From Streptomyces triticagri (GTDB lineage: Bacteria; Actinomycetota; Actinomycetes; Streptomycetales; Streptomycetaceae), in assembly GCF_003429565.1 (NCBI RefSeq), contig NZ_QUAK01000194.1:62001-126000 (forward strand): a stretch of 64,000 nt of DNA. Reading direction: 5' to 3'. How positions within the stretch are numbered: position 1 is the stretch's first letter; the number at the start of each line of letters is the position of its first letter. A program made the position numbers and the translations under genes. This document shows positions 17,799 through 26,789 of the stretch, piece by piece. Under the pieces are notes generated by a model. That model ran no database searches, was not told the origin of the DNA, and was given only the letters and a program-made list of their open reading frames with translations.

Positions 17799-18046
17799 CC
17801 GGCCCTCCTCGGCCCTACTCCCCAAGCTCACAAGGAGCAGGGGACACCCCTGGTTCGGGCCGTGTCACGGTGCGACCGGCCCACCCCGAATTACGGACGT
17901 CGGTTCCGGATCGTTCCGGGACAACCGAAGTCACACCCGCATTCTTGTTGCCGTTACCGCTTCGTGTCACTCGCCTGTGGATAACCGACGGTGCTATGTC
18001 ACATCCTGAGACCTTTTTCCCGTTTCAGGAGGGTGCTGAGCAGGAC

Positions 18047-18595
18047 CTATGCGGGGTCGATCTCGCGCAGGACGCCCTGCTTCACATCGAAGACGAAGCC
18101 ACGGACGTCGCCGACGTGCAGCAGGAACGGCGAGGTCCGCACCCGCTGCATCGACTGCCGCACGTCCTGGTCGACGTCCCGGAAGGCCTCCACGGCCCAC
18201 GCGGGGCGCTGGCCGACCTCGACCTCGAGCTCGTGCCGGAACTCCTCGGTGAGGCTCTCCAGGCCGCAGTTCGTGTGGTGCACCAGCATGATGCTGCGGG
18301 TGCCGAGCGCGCGCTGGCTGATCGTGAGCGACCGGATCACGTCGTCGGTGACCACGCCGCCCGCGTTCCGGATCGTGTGCGAGTCGCCGAGTTCGAGGCC
18401 GAGCGCGGCGTGCAGGTCGAGACGTGCGTCCATACAGGCCACGACGGCGACCTTGAGGACGGGGCGGGCGTCCATGCCCGGGTCCGTGAAGCCGGCTGCG
18501 TACCGGAGATTGGCTTCGACGAGACGGTCCGTGACGGTGCCGGCGCCGGACAGGGCGCCGGAGGGGTCGGAGTGCGGCGAAGTGGAGGTCGACAT
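18047..18595 (-). CDS. beta-class carbonic anhydrase
   Basis: It interconverts carbon dioxide and bicarbonate. The 182-residue protein has the zinc-binding and catalytic motifs of the beta class: CMDARLDL (Cys and the Asp-Arg pair) and HHTNCGL (His and Cys), plus IRNAGGVVTDDVIRSL. This is a shorter actinobacterial form of the family. It stands alone between the MoxR operon and the dcw promoter region. Confidence 0.92.
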   Translation of the reverse strand: MSTSTSPHSDPSGALSGAGTVTDRLVEANLRYAAGFTDPGMDARPVLKVAVVACMDARLDLHAALGLELGDSHTIRNAGGVVTDDVIRSLTISQRALGTRSIMLVHHTNCGLESLTEEFRHELEVEVGQRPAWAVEAFRDVDQDVRQSMQRVRTSPFLLHVGDVRGFVFDVKQGVLREIDPA

Positions 18596-18995
18596 GTCTT
18601 AGACCGTAGACCGCACGGGCCCGTACGGCCCGTGGTGGGAGGGGACAAAGAGCGTCAATGCGCCTTGTTGTGAGGTACTCCACAGGGGGTGTCCGGGGTG
18701 CATCCGTCCGGGTGAACACGGGGCCGCGCGACGCGCGAGCGCCCCGTACGGCCGGAGATTGACCGCGGGACAGCGTGGACTAAAGTGACGCGAAGCGGGA
18801 GCCGAGAGGGCTTCTGCTGGGTGTTCTCCCGGAGATTCCGCTGAATCTCCCCCGCGTGCGCGGCGCGTACGTACGGCTCGGCCTCCACCCGCTCGCGGTC
18901 GGCTGACGTCCCTTCCCCGGCGCCGGCAGACCATCCCCTTCGAGCGGGCGGGGACCCGGCGGTGCGTACTGCCGTACCGGACCTGAGAGGGTGCA
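18596..18995. other. intergenic region with the dcw promoter
   Basis: This 400-base gap separates the divergent carbonic anhydrase and rsmH genes. It holds the sigma-70-like promoter at 18759-18786. There is no mraZ gene here. The rsmH leader is long (about 200 bases) with several short inverted repeats, but I recognise no riboswitch. Confidence 0.55.
18759..18786 (+). promoter_or_regulatory. putative HrdB-type promoter of the dcw cluster
   Basis: TTGACC (18759-18764) and TAAAGT (18781-18786) are separated by 16 bases, a good match to a vegetative sigma promoter. Transcription would begin near 18793, giving an rsmH leader of about 200 bases. Confidence 0.6.
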
Positions 18996-20000
18996 ATGCA
19001 AGGGCGCGAAGCGCTTCCGTCGCAGGACGACGGCGAGCGGCGGGAGGGAGAGACCCGGCACGTCCCGGTGATGCTGCGGCGGTGTCTGGATCTGCTCGGC
19101 CCGGCCCTCGACAAGCCCGGAGCGGTGGTCGTCGACTGCACCCTCGGGCTCGGCGGGCACAGCGAGGCCCTCCTGAAGGCCCACCCCGAAGTGCGGCTCA
19201 TCGGCCTCGACCGGGACACCGAGGCGCTGCGGCTTGCCGGCGAGCGGCTCGCACCCTTCGGTGACCGCGCCACCCTGGTGCACGCCGTCTACGACGAACT
19301 CCCCGACGTGATCGCCCGATTGGGCATCGACGGCGTCCAGGGCGTCCTCTTCGACCTCGGCGTCTCCTCGATGCAACTCGACGAGGCCGACCGCGGGTTC
19401 GCCTACGCCCAGGACGCCCCCCTCGACATGCGGATGGACCAGACGACCGGCGCGAGCGCGGCCGAGGTCCTCAACACCTACGCGCCCGGCGAGTTGGTCC
19501 GGATCCTGCGCACGTACGGCGAGGAGAAGCAGGCCAAGCGGATCGTGTCGGCCGTCGTGCGCGAGCGTGCGAAGGAGCCGTTCAGGAACAGCGCGCGGCT
19601 GGTCGAGCTGATCCGCGACGCGCTGCCGCAGGCCGCGAAGCGCACCGGCGGCAATCCGGCCAAGCGCACCTTCCAGGCCCTGCGGATCGAGGTCAACGGC
19701 GAACTGGCCGTCCTGGAACGGGCGGTGCCCGCCGCCGTCCGCTCGCTCGCGGTCGGCGGCCGGATCGCCGTCCTGTCGTACCACTCGCTCGAGGACCGCC
19801 TGGTCAAGCAGGTACTCGCGGCCGGCGCGGCCAACACGGCGCCGCCCGGTCTGCCGGTGGTGCCGGAGCGCTACCAGCCGCGCCTGAAGCTCCTCACCCG
19901 CGGCGCCGAACTGCCCACCGAGGACGAGGTCGCGGAGAACCGCAGGGCCGCCCCCGCGAGGCTCCGCGGCGCGCAGCGGATCCGGGAGGACGTCGCGTGA
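18996..20000 (+). CDS. rsmH: 16S rRNA (cytosine-1402-N4) methyltransferase
   Basis: RsmH (MraW) methylates N4 of C1402 in the ribosomal P-site. The 334-residue protein has RHVPVML, the SAM-binding VVDCTLGLGGHSEALL, VLFDLGVSSMQLD, DAPLDMRMD and the conserved end LSYHSLEDRLVKQ. It is the first gene of the dcw cluster, as in most bacteria, although mraZ, which usually precedes it, is absent. The stop overlaps the GTG of ftsL by four bases. Confidence 0.95.
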   Translation: MQGREALPSQDDGERREGETRHVPVMLRRCLDLLGPALDKPGAVVVDCTLGLGGHSEALLKAHPEVRLIGLDRDTEALRLAGERLAPFGDRATLVHAVYDELPDVIARLGIDGVQGVLFDLGVSSMQLDEADRGFAYAQDAPLDMRMDQTTGASAAEVLNTYAPGELVRILRTYGEEKQAKRIVSAVVRERAKEPFRNSARLVELIRDALPQAAKRTGGNPAKRTFQALRIEVNGELAVLERAVPAAVRSLAVGGRIAVLSYHSLEDRLVKQVLAAGAANTAPPGLPVVPERYQPRLKLLTRGAELPTEDEVAENRRAAPARLRGAQRIREDVA

Positions 20001-20638
20001 GCCGTGCGTCGCAGCCACCGGGCGGGACGGCACGGGCGAGGGCTCTCCTCGGCCGGCCGGCGGCGGGCGACGCGGGGCGCTCGCGCCTCGGCCGGCTGCT
20101 GCACCTGCTCCCCGGGGGCGGCAGGCCGGCCGCCCGGACGCCCTTCGTGCTCCTGGTGGTACTGCTGCTCGGCGGCGGGCTGATCGTCCTGCTGCTGCTC
20201 AACTCCTCGTTGAACGAAGGGTCGTTCCGCCTCAGCGAGCTCAAGCGGAAGACCACCGAGCTCACCGACGAACAGCAGGATCTGCAGCGCGAGGTGGACG
20301 GCTACTCGGCACCGGACGAGCTGGAGCGCCGGGCCCGCGAGCTCGGCATGGTCCCCGGTGGCAACCCGGCCTTCCTCGCACCCGACGGCATGATCCGCGG
20401 CAATCCGGGCGCCCCCGCGAAGGCACCCGTCGTACCGAAGCCGGTCCCTGCCAAATCCCCGGCGGCGTCCCCGAAGCCCGCCGCATCCAGGGCTCCGGCC
20501 GGCTCTCCCGCGCCCACCACCACGGCGGCAACCACCCCGCCACCGGCCGGCGCCCGCAGCGCCCCCGCCGCACAGCCGTCCGCCAGCGTGCCGCCCCCGG
20601 CGACGCCGGTGCCCACCCCCTCGACCGCCGGCAGGTGA
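19997..20638 (+). CDS. ftsL: FtsL-like septum protein
   Basis: The 213-residue bitopic protein has a basic N-terminus, one membrane segment (about residues 50-68, LLVVLLLGGGLIVLLLLNSS), a short coiled coil (LSELKRKTTELTDEQQDLQREV) and a long Pro/Ala/Ser-rich outer tail. The position between rsmH and ftsI and the topology identify it as FtsL, which acts in the divisome with FtsB/DivIC. The extended low-complexity tail is typical of streptomycetes. Sequence similarity alone is weak. Confidence 0.8.
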   Translation: MSRASQPPGGTARARALLGRPAAGDAGRSRLGRLLHLLPGGGRPAARTPFVLLVVLLLGGGLIVLLLLNSSLNEGSFRLSELKRKTTELTDEQQDLQREVDGYSAPDELERRARELGMVPGGNPAFLAPDGMIRGNPGAPAKAPVVPKPVPAKSPAASPKPAASRAPAGSPAPTTTAATTPPPAGARSAPAAQPSASVPPPATPVPTPSTAGR

Positions 20639-20642
20639 GGAC

Positions 20643-22583
20643 GTGACCGACAGGCAGCCACCGCGGCGACGTGTGCCCGGGCCCGCGAAGCCCCAGCGTC
20701 CGAGGCCCGGCTCTGCCGGCCGGCCTGCTGCGCGCCGGCCCCGGCCCGTACCCCGGCCCCGTACCATCCGGCTCGGCAGCCCGCGTCCGCGCCTGCGCCT
20801 GGTCAGTCTGGGCCTCGCCTTGGTGATGCTGGTCTTCGTCGGACGCCTCCTGCAGGTGCAGGCCGTCGACGCCGGCGCCTACGCGGCCAAGGCGGAGAAG
20901 AACCGGGTCATCCGCACCACGCTCGCCGCCGAGCGGGGCGGCATCACCGACCGCAACGGCTCCGAACTCGCCATCAGCGTCGACGCGTACGACGTCACCG
21001 CCGACCCGTCGCTCTTCACGCCGAAGCACACCAAGGTCGAGGACGCGCCCGAGCAGGCGGCCGCGCTGCTCGCCCCGATCCTCGGCGGGGACGCCGCCAC
21101 CCTGACCAAGAAGCTCAAGAAGGCCGACAGCCGGTACGCACTGCTTGCACGCCGGCAGACCCCGCAGGTGTGGAAGCAGATCAAGGACCTCAAGGCGACC
21201 CTGGCGGAGAAGGCGCAGAAGGCGGGCACCGGCAGCGTGCTCGCCGGCGTCTTCCAGGAGCCGAGCAGTAAACGCCTCTATCCGAACGGAGACCTGGGCG
21301 CCGGAATACTGGGCTGGGTCAACGCCGAGGGCAAGGGCGGCGGCGGCATCGAGGCCATGCTGAACGAGGAGCTGGCCGGCCAGGACGGCAGGATCACCTA
21401 CGCCCAGTCCGGCGGCCGCCGGGTGCCCACCGCGGGCGGCAACGAGAAGCCCGCCGTACCGGGCTCCGACATCGAGCTGACCATCGACCGGGACATCCAG
21501 TGGACCGCGCAGAAGGCCATCGACGCGCAGGTGCGCAAGTCCAAGGCCGACCGCGGCTACGTCGTCGTCCAGGACACGAAGACCGGGGAGCTCCTGGCCC
21601 TCGCCAACGCACCGGGCTTCGACCCCAACGACCTCGGCAAGGCGGACCCCTCGCACCTGGGCAATGCCGCCCTGCACGACGCCTTCGAACCGGGCTCCAC
21701 CACCAAGCTCGCCTCCATGGCCGCCGTGCTCGAGGAGAACGCGGCCACGCCCGGCACCCATGTGACCGTGCCCAACCGGCTGCACCGCGGCGACCGGCTC
21801 TTCAAGGACGACGTCGACCACCCCACCTGGTACCTCACCCTCACCGGCGTCCTGGCGAAGTCCAGCAACATCGGCACCATCCTCGCCACCCAGCAGCTCG
21901 GCAAGACCCAGGCCGAGGCGAACAAGGTCCTGCACTCGTATCTGCGCAAGTTCGGTTTCGGCCGTCCCACCGGACTCGGCTTCCCCGGCGAGACCTCCGG
22001 CATCCTGCACAAGCCGGACGACTGGTCCACGTCCACGCAGTACACCGTGCCCTTCGGACAGGGCTTCTCGGTCAACGCCGTCCAGGCCGTCTCGCTGTAC
22101 TCGACCGTCGCCAACGGCGGCGTACGGGTGGAGCCGAGCCTGGTGCGCGGCTCCAAGGGCGCCGACGGCAAGTTCGCACCGTCCGAGAAACCGAAGCAGA
22201 GCCGGGTCGTCAGCGAGAAGACGGCACAGACGCTCTCGAAGATGCTGCAGGCCGTCGTCGACGACGAAGGCGGCACCGGCCGGAAGGCGGAGATCGACGG
22301 CTACCGGGTGGCGGGCAAGACCGGCACGGCCAACCGGGTGGACCCCGAGACCGGCCGCTACAAGGGCTACACCTCGTCCTTCGCCGGATTCGCACCGGCC
22401 GACAAGCCACGTATCGCCGTCTACTGCGCCGTACAGAACCCGACCAAGGGCGACTACTTCGGCGGACAGCTGTGCGCACCCATCTACAAGCAGGTCATGG
22501 AATTCGCACTGAAGACCCTCCAAGTCCCCCCGACCGGTGCCAAGGCCCCGGGCCTGCCGGTGACCTTCGACAAAGAAGACTGA
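20643..22583 (+). CDS. ftsI: septal peptidoglycan transpeptidase (penicillin-binding protein FtsI)
   Basis: FtsI crosslinks septal peptidoglycan. The 646-residue protein has a basic, proline-rich cytoplasmic start, one membrane segment (about residues 55-75, LVSLGLALVMLVFVGRLLQV), a dimerisation domain starting AAERGGITDRNGSELA, and a transpeptidase domain with all three active-site motifs: S352-T-T-K355, S407-S-N, and K559-T-G-T. It begins four bases after ftsL. No PASTA repeats are present. Confidence 0.95.
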   Translation: MTDRQPPRRRVPGPAKPQRPRPGSAGRPAARRPRPVPRPRTIRLGSPRPRLRLVSLGLALVMLVFVGRLLQVQAVDAGAYAAKAEKNRVIRTTLAAERGGITDRNGSELAISVDAYDVTADPSLFTPKHTKVEDAPEQAAALLAPILGGDAATLTKKLKKADSRYALLARRQTPQVWKQIKDLKATLAEKAQKAGTGSVLAGVFQEPSSKRLYPNGDLGAGILGWVNAEGKGGGGIEAMLNEELAGQDGRITYAQSGGRRVPTAGGNEKPAVPGSDIELTIDRDIQWTAQKAIDAQVRKSKADRGYVVVQDTKTGELLALANAPGFDPNDLGKADPSHLGNAALHDAFEPGSTTKLASMAAVLEENAATPGTHVTVPNRLHRGDRLFKDDVDHPTWYLTLTGVLAKSSNIGTILATQQLGKTQAEANKVLHSYLRKFGFGRPTGLGFPGETSGILHKPDDWSTSTQYTVPFGQGFSVNAVQAVSLYSTVANGGVRVEPSLVRGSKGADGKFAPSEKPKQSRVVSEKTAQTLSKMLQAVVDDEGGTGRKAEIDGYRVAGKTGTANRVDPETGRYKGYTSSFAGFAPADKPRIAVYCAVQNPTKGDYFGGQLCAPIYKQVMEFALKTLQVPPTGAKAPGLPVTFDKED

Positions 22584-22595
22584 ACAGGTACCTCT

Positions 22596-24290
22596 GTGAC
22601 TACGCTTCCCCCCGACGCGGCAGAGCCGCGCCGCTCCGCCGTCGGCACTGCGCCGGAGCCCACCTCATTTAGGACCGGGCCGGGTGCGCCGGGTACGCTC
22701 ACCGCCGTGCCACAAGCTGATCAGTCCCAAACCACCCAGAAGGACGCTCCCGTGACCTACCCGGGACCGCCCAGGCCCGAGCGGGTCACGGCCAGCACCT
22801 TCCAGGCCCTCGCCGAGCAGCTGGGAGTCGACGCGGCCGGCGATGCGGCGGTCACGGGCATCACCCACGACTCGCGCGCCGTCCGCCCCGGAGACATCTA
22901 CGCGGCCCTGCCCGGCGCCCGCTTCCACGGCGCCGACTTCGCCGCGCAGGCCGCCGACCTCGGCGCCGCCGGGATCCTCACCGACCCGGCGGGCTGGGAC
23001 CGCGCCGCCGCCACCGGACTCCCGGTCCTCGTCGTGGGCGACCCCCGCGGCCGGATGGGCGAGATCGCGGCCACGGTCTACGGGAACCCCGGACACGATC
23101 TGCTGCAGCTCGGCATCACCGGCACCTCCGGCAAGACCACCACGGCGTATCTCGTCGAGGGCGGCCTGCAGGCGGCCGGCCACCGCACCGGGCTCATCGG
23201 CACCGTCGAGATGCGCATCGGCGACGAACGCATCAAGTCGGAGCGCACCACCCCCGAAGCCACCGATCTGCAGGCCCTGTTCGCCGTGATGCGCGAGCGC
23301 GGGGTCGAGTCGGTCGCGATGGAGGTCTCCAGCCACGCACTGGTGCTCGGCCGGGTCGACGCCTGCGTCTTCGACGTCGCGGTGTTCAACAACCTGAGCC
23401 CCGAGCACATGGAATTCCACTCCGACATGGAGGACTACTTCCAGGCGAAGGCGCAGCTCTTCACGCCCAAGCGCGCCAAGCTCGGGGTGGTCAACTTCGA
23501 CGACGAGTACGGCCGGCGCCTGGTGAAGGAGGCGACGGTCCCGATCGTCACGTTCTCCGCCGAGGGGCACCCGGACGCCGACTGGTGGGCCGAGGACGTC
23601 GAAGTCGGCCCGATGGACAGTACGTTCACCGCGGTCGGCCCCGACGGACAGCGCATCGCCGCCAAGTCTCCGCTGGCCGGCCCCTTCAACGTCGCCAACA
23701 CCCTCGCCGCGATCGTCGCCCTCGCCGTCGCCGGAGTGGACCCGCAGACCGCGGCCGACGGGATCGCCTCGGTCGCGGGCGTACCGGGCCGTCTGGAGCG
23801 GGTCGACGAGGGGCAGCCGTACCTCGCCGTGGTCGACTACGCGCACAAGACCGACGCCGTCGAGTCCGTGCTGCGCGCGCTGCGCAAGGTCACCGAGGGC
23901 CGGGTGCACATCGTCCTCGGCTGCGGCGGCGACCGTGACCTCACCAAACGCGGGCCGATGGGCGCGGCCGCCGCCCGGCTCGCCGACACCGCCGTACTCA
24001 CCTCGGACAATCCGCGCTCCGAGGACCCGCTGGCGATCCTCGCCACCATGCTCGCGGGTGCCGCCGAGGTCCCCGTCCACGAGCGCGGCGACGTCCAGGT
24101 CTTCGAGGACCGGGCCGCCGCCATCGCCTCGGCCGTGTTCCGCGCACAGCCCGGGGACACCGTCCTCGTCGCCGGCAAGGGCCACGAACAGGGCCAGGAC
24201 ATCAACGGAGTGGTACGCCCCTTCGACGACCGTGTGGTGCTGCGCGAGGCCATCCGCCACCGCGCCGCCGCCCAGAACCACCAGGGATGA
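22596..24290 (+). CDS. murE: UDP-MurNAc-tripeptide ligase
   Basis: MurE adds the third residue, expected to be LL-diaminopimelate in Streptomyces, to UDP-MurNAc-L-Ala-D-Glu. Motifs: GITHDSRAVRPGDIYAAL, the ATP site GITGTSGKTTTAYL, VAMEVSSHAL, FNNLSPEHMEFH, DYAHKTDAVE, GCGGDRDLTKRG, and the DNPRSEDP diaminopimelate-specificity loop. The upstream-most start gives 564 residues, but the first ~50 are low-complexity; in-frame GTGs at 22707 and 22752 are equally plausible, the latter with AAGGA upstream. Confidence 0.93.
   Translation: MTTLPPDAAEPRRSAVGTAPEPTSFRTGPGAPGTLTAVPQADQSQTTQKDAPVTYPGPPRPERVTASTFQALAEQLGVDAAGDAAVTGITHDSRAVRPGDIYAALPGARFHGADFAAQAADLGAAGILTDPAGWDRAAATGLPVLVVGDPRGRMGEIAATVYGNPGHDLLQLGITGTSGKTTTAYLVEGGLQAAGHRTGLIGTVEMRIGDERIKSERTTPEATDLQALFAVMRERGVESVAMEVSSHALVLGRVDACVFDVAVFNNLSPEHMEFHSDMEDYFQAKAQLFTPKRAKLGVVNFDDEYGRRLVKEATVPIVTFSAEGHPDADWWAEDVEVGPMDSTFTAVGPDGQRIAAKSPLAGPFNVANTLAAIVALAVAGVDPQTAADGIASVAGVPGRLERVDEGQPYLAVVDYAHKTDAVESVLRALRKVTEGRVHIVLGCGGDRDLTKRGPMGAAAARLADTAVLTSDNPRSEDPLAILATMLAGAAEVPVHERGDVQVFEDRAAAIASAVFRAQPGDTVLVAGKGHEQGQDINGVVRPFDDRVVLREAIRHRAAAQNHQG
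22694..22699 (+). promoter_or_regulatory. possible internal leaderless -10 box inside murE
   Basis: TACGCT at 22694-22699 lies 7 bases before an in-frame GTG (22707) near the start of murE. This is the spacing expected of a leaderless promoter and suggests an extra start within the dcw operon. Confidence 0.35.
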
Positions 24291-24294
24291 AGCC

Positions 24295-25722
24295 GTGATC
24301 GCCCTCTCCCTCGCCGAGATCACCTCCGTCGTCGGCGGACAGCCGCACGACATACCGGACAGCGGGCGCCGGGTCACCGGGGCCGTGGTCATCGACTCCC
24401 GGCAGGTCGAACCGGGCGGCCTGTTCGCCGCGTTCGCCGGTGAGCACGTCGACGGCCACGACTTCGCCGAACGCGCCGTCGCCGCCGGGGCCGAGGCCGT
24501 CCTCGCCACCCGGCCGCTCGGTGTGCCCGCGATCGTGGTCGACGACGTCGAGGTGGCGCTAGGCGCGCTCGCCCGCGCCGTCGTCGCGCGCCTGGGCACC
24601 ACCCTGGTCGCGCTCACCGGATCGGCGGGCAAGACCTCCACCAAGGACCTGATCGCCCAGCTCCTGGAGCGCAAGGCGCCCACCGTGTGGACACCCGGCT
24701 CCCTGAACAACGAGATCGGACTGCCGCTCACCGCGCTCCGCGCCACCGAGGAAACCAGGCACCTGGTCCTCGAGATGGGCGCCCGCGGCATCGGCCACAT
24801 CCGCTACCTCACCGACCTGACCCCGCCGCGCATCGGCCTGGTACTCAACGTCGGCACCGCCCACATCGGCGAGTTCGGCGGCCGCGAGCAGATCGCGCAG
24901 GCCAAGGGCGAGCTGGTCGAGGCTCTGCCGTCCGCCGAGGACGGTGGCATCGCGGTGCTCAACGCCGACGATCCCCTGGTACGCGCGATGAGTTCGCGCA
25001 CCAAGGCGCGGGTCACCCTCTTCGGCGAGGCACCCGACGCGGACGTACGCGCCGAGGACGTCACGCTCACCGATCAAGGACAGCCGGCCTTCACGCTCCG
25101 CACACCCACCGGGTGCAGTGCCGTGACCATGCGCCTGTACGGTGAGCACCACGTGCCGAACGCGCTCGCCGCGGCAGCCGTCGCCCATGAACTGGGCATG
25201 TCCGCGGACGAGATCGCCATCGCGCTGAGCGAGGCGGGCAACCTGTCCCGCTGGCGGATGGAGGTCACCGAGCGCGCGGACGGCGTGACGGTCGTCAACG
25301 ACGCCTACAACGCGAACCCCGAGTCCATGCGAGCCGCACTCCGCGCGCTCGTGGCGATGGGCCGGCCGGCCGAGGGGGGACGCACCTGGGCGGTGCTCGG
25401 TCAGATGGCCGAGCTCGGTGACGACGCGCTCGCCGAGCACGACGCCGTCGGACGGCTCGCCGTCCGGCTCAATGTGAGCAAGCTCGTCGCGGTCGGGGGC
25501 AGGGAAGCGTCCTGGCTGCAGCTGGGCGCATACAACGAGGGTTCGTGGGGTGAGGAGTCGGTGCACGTGTCCGACGCACAGGCGGCTGTCGATCTGTTGC
25601 GCAGCGAGCTGCGCCCGGGGGACGTCGTACTCGTGAAGGCATCCAGGTCGGTGGGCCTCGAGCGGGTGGCACTCGCCCTGCTCGACACCGCTTCCGCAGA
25701 GGGGCAGGTCGCCGGCCGATGA
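24295..25722 (+). CDS. murF: UDP-MurNAc-tripeptide-D-alanyl-D-alanine ligase
   Basis: MurF adds D-Ala-D-Ala to complete the pentapeptide. The 475-residue protein shows VIDSRQVEPGGLFAAF, the ATP site ALTGSAGKTSTKDLIAQ, VLEMGARGIGHI, NVGTAHIGEFG, and NDAYNANPESM near the C-terminal domain. The start is the GTG four bases after the murE stop, preceded by GGGATGAAG. The last four bases overlap the mraY start. Confidence 0.95.
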   Translation: MIALSLAEITSVVGGQPHDIPDSGRRVTGAVVIDSRQVEPGGLFAAFAGEHVDGHDFAERAVAAGAEAVLATRPLGVPAIVVDDVEVALGALARAVVARLGTTLVALTGSAGKTSTKDLIAQLLERKAPTVWTPGSLNNEIGLPLTALRATEETRHLVLEMGARGIGHIRYLTDLTPPRIGLVLNVGTAHIGEFGGREQIAQAKGELVEALPSAEDGGIAVLNADDPLVRAMSSRTKARVTLFGEAPDADVRAEDVTLTDQGQPAFTLRTPTGCSAVTMRLYGEHHVPNALAAAAVAHELGMSADEIAIALSEAGNLSRWRMEVTERADGVTVVNDAYNANPESMRAALRALVAMGRPAEGGRTWAVLGQMAELGDDALAEHDAVGRLAVRLNVSKLVAVGGREASWLQLGAYNEGSWGEESVHVSDAQAAVDLLRSELRPGDVVLVKASRSVGLERVALALLDTASAEGQVAGR

Positions 25723-26789
25723 GGCAGATCCTCTTCGCGGGAGTGATCGGGCTCTTCCTGACCCTGGTCGGAACCCCGCTCCTGATCAAGCTCCTCGCCA
25801 AGAAGGGCTACGGCCAGTACATCCGGGACGACGGCCCGCGCGAGCACGCGGCCAAGCGCGGTACGCCGACGATGGGTGGCATCGCCTTCATCCTGGCGAC
25901 GATCGTGGCGTACTTCGCCGCGAAGCTGATCACCGGTCAGCCGACCGCGTTTTCCGGTCTCCTGGTGCTCTTCCTGATGGCGGGGATGGGTCTGGTCGGC
26001 TTCCTCGACGACTACATCAAGATCGTCAAACGGCGTTCGCTCGGTCTGCGGGCCAAGGCGAAGATGATGGGCCAGCTGATCGTCGGCGTCGCCTTCGCCG
26101 TGCTCTCGCTGCAGTTCGCCGACAGACAGGGCAATACGCCCGCCTCGACGAAACTCTCCTTCGTCACGGACTTCGGCTGGTCCATCGGCCCGGTGCTCTT
26201 CGTCGTATGGGCACTGTTCATGATCCTCGCGATGTCGAACGGCGTGAACCTGACCGACGGTCTCGACGGACTCGCCACCGGTGCCTCGGTGATGGTCTTC
26301 GGCGCCTACACGTTCATCGGCGTCTGGCAGTTCCAGGAGTCCTGCGTCAATGCGGAGTCGCTGACCAACCCGGCGGCCTGTTTCGAGGTACGAGATCCAC
26401 TCGACCTCGCCGTCGTCGCCTCGGCCCTGATGGGCGCCTGCTTCGGCTTCCTGTGGTGGAACACCTCACCGGCCAAGATCTTCATGGGTGACACCGGCTC
26501 GCTCGCCCTCGGCGGCGCCCTCGCCGGCCTCGCCATCTGCTCCCGTACGGAACTGCTGCTCGCCCTGCTCGGCGGCCTGTTCGTGCTCATCACGATGTCC
26601 GTCGTCATCCAGGTCGGTTCCTTCCGCCTCACCGGCAAGCGCGTCTTCCGGATGGCCCCGCTGCAGCATCACTTCGAACTCAAGGGCTGGTCCGAAGTCC
26701 TGGTCGTGGTCCGTTTCTGGATCATCCAGGGCATGTGCGTGATCGTCGGACTCGGCCTCTTCTACGCAGGGTGGGCGGCCGAGAAGTGA
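25719..26789 (+). CDS. mraY: phospho-MurNAc-pentapeptide transferase
   Basis: MraY is the membrane enzyme that transfers phospho-MurNAc-pentapeptide to undecaprenyl phosphate, making lipid I. The 356-residue protein is very hydrophobic (about ten membrane segments) and has the family motifs RGTPTMGG, the Asp-rich FLDDYIKIVKRRSLGLRAK, VNLTDGLDGLATG, FMGDTGSLALGG and the HHFELKGW loop. It overlaps murF by four bases at its start and murD by four at its end. Confidence 0.96.
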   Translation: MRQILFAGVIGLFLTLVGTPLLIKLLAKKGYGQYIRDDGPREHAAKRGTPTMGGIAFILATIVAYFAAKLITGQPTAFSGLLVLFLMAGMGLVGFLDDYIKIVKRRSLGLRAKAKMMGQLIVGVAFAVLSLQFADRQGNTPASTKLSFVTDFGWSIGPVLFVVWALFMILAMSNGVNLTDGLDGLATGASVMVFGAYTFIGVWQFQESCVNAESLTNPAACFEVRDPLDLAVVASALMGACFGFLWWNTSPAKIFMGDTGSLALGGALAGLAICSRTELLLALLGGLFVLITMSVVIQVGSFRLTGKRVFRMAPLQHHFELKGWSEVLVVVRFWIIQGMCVIVGLGLFYAGWAAEK

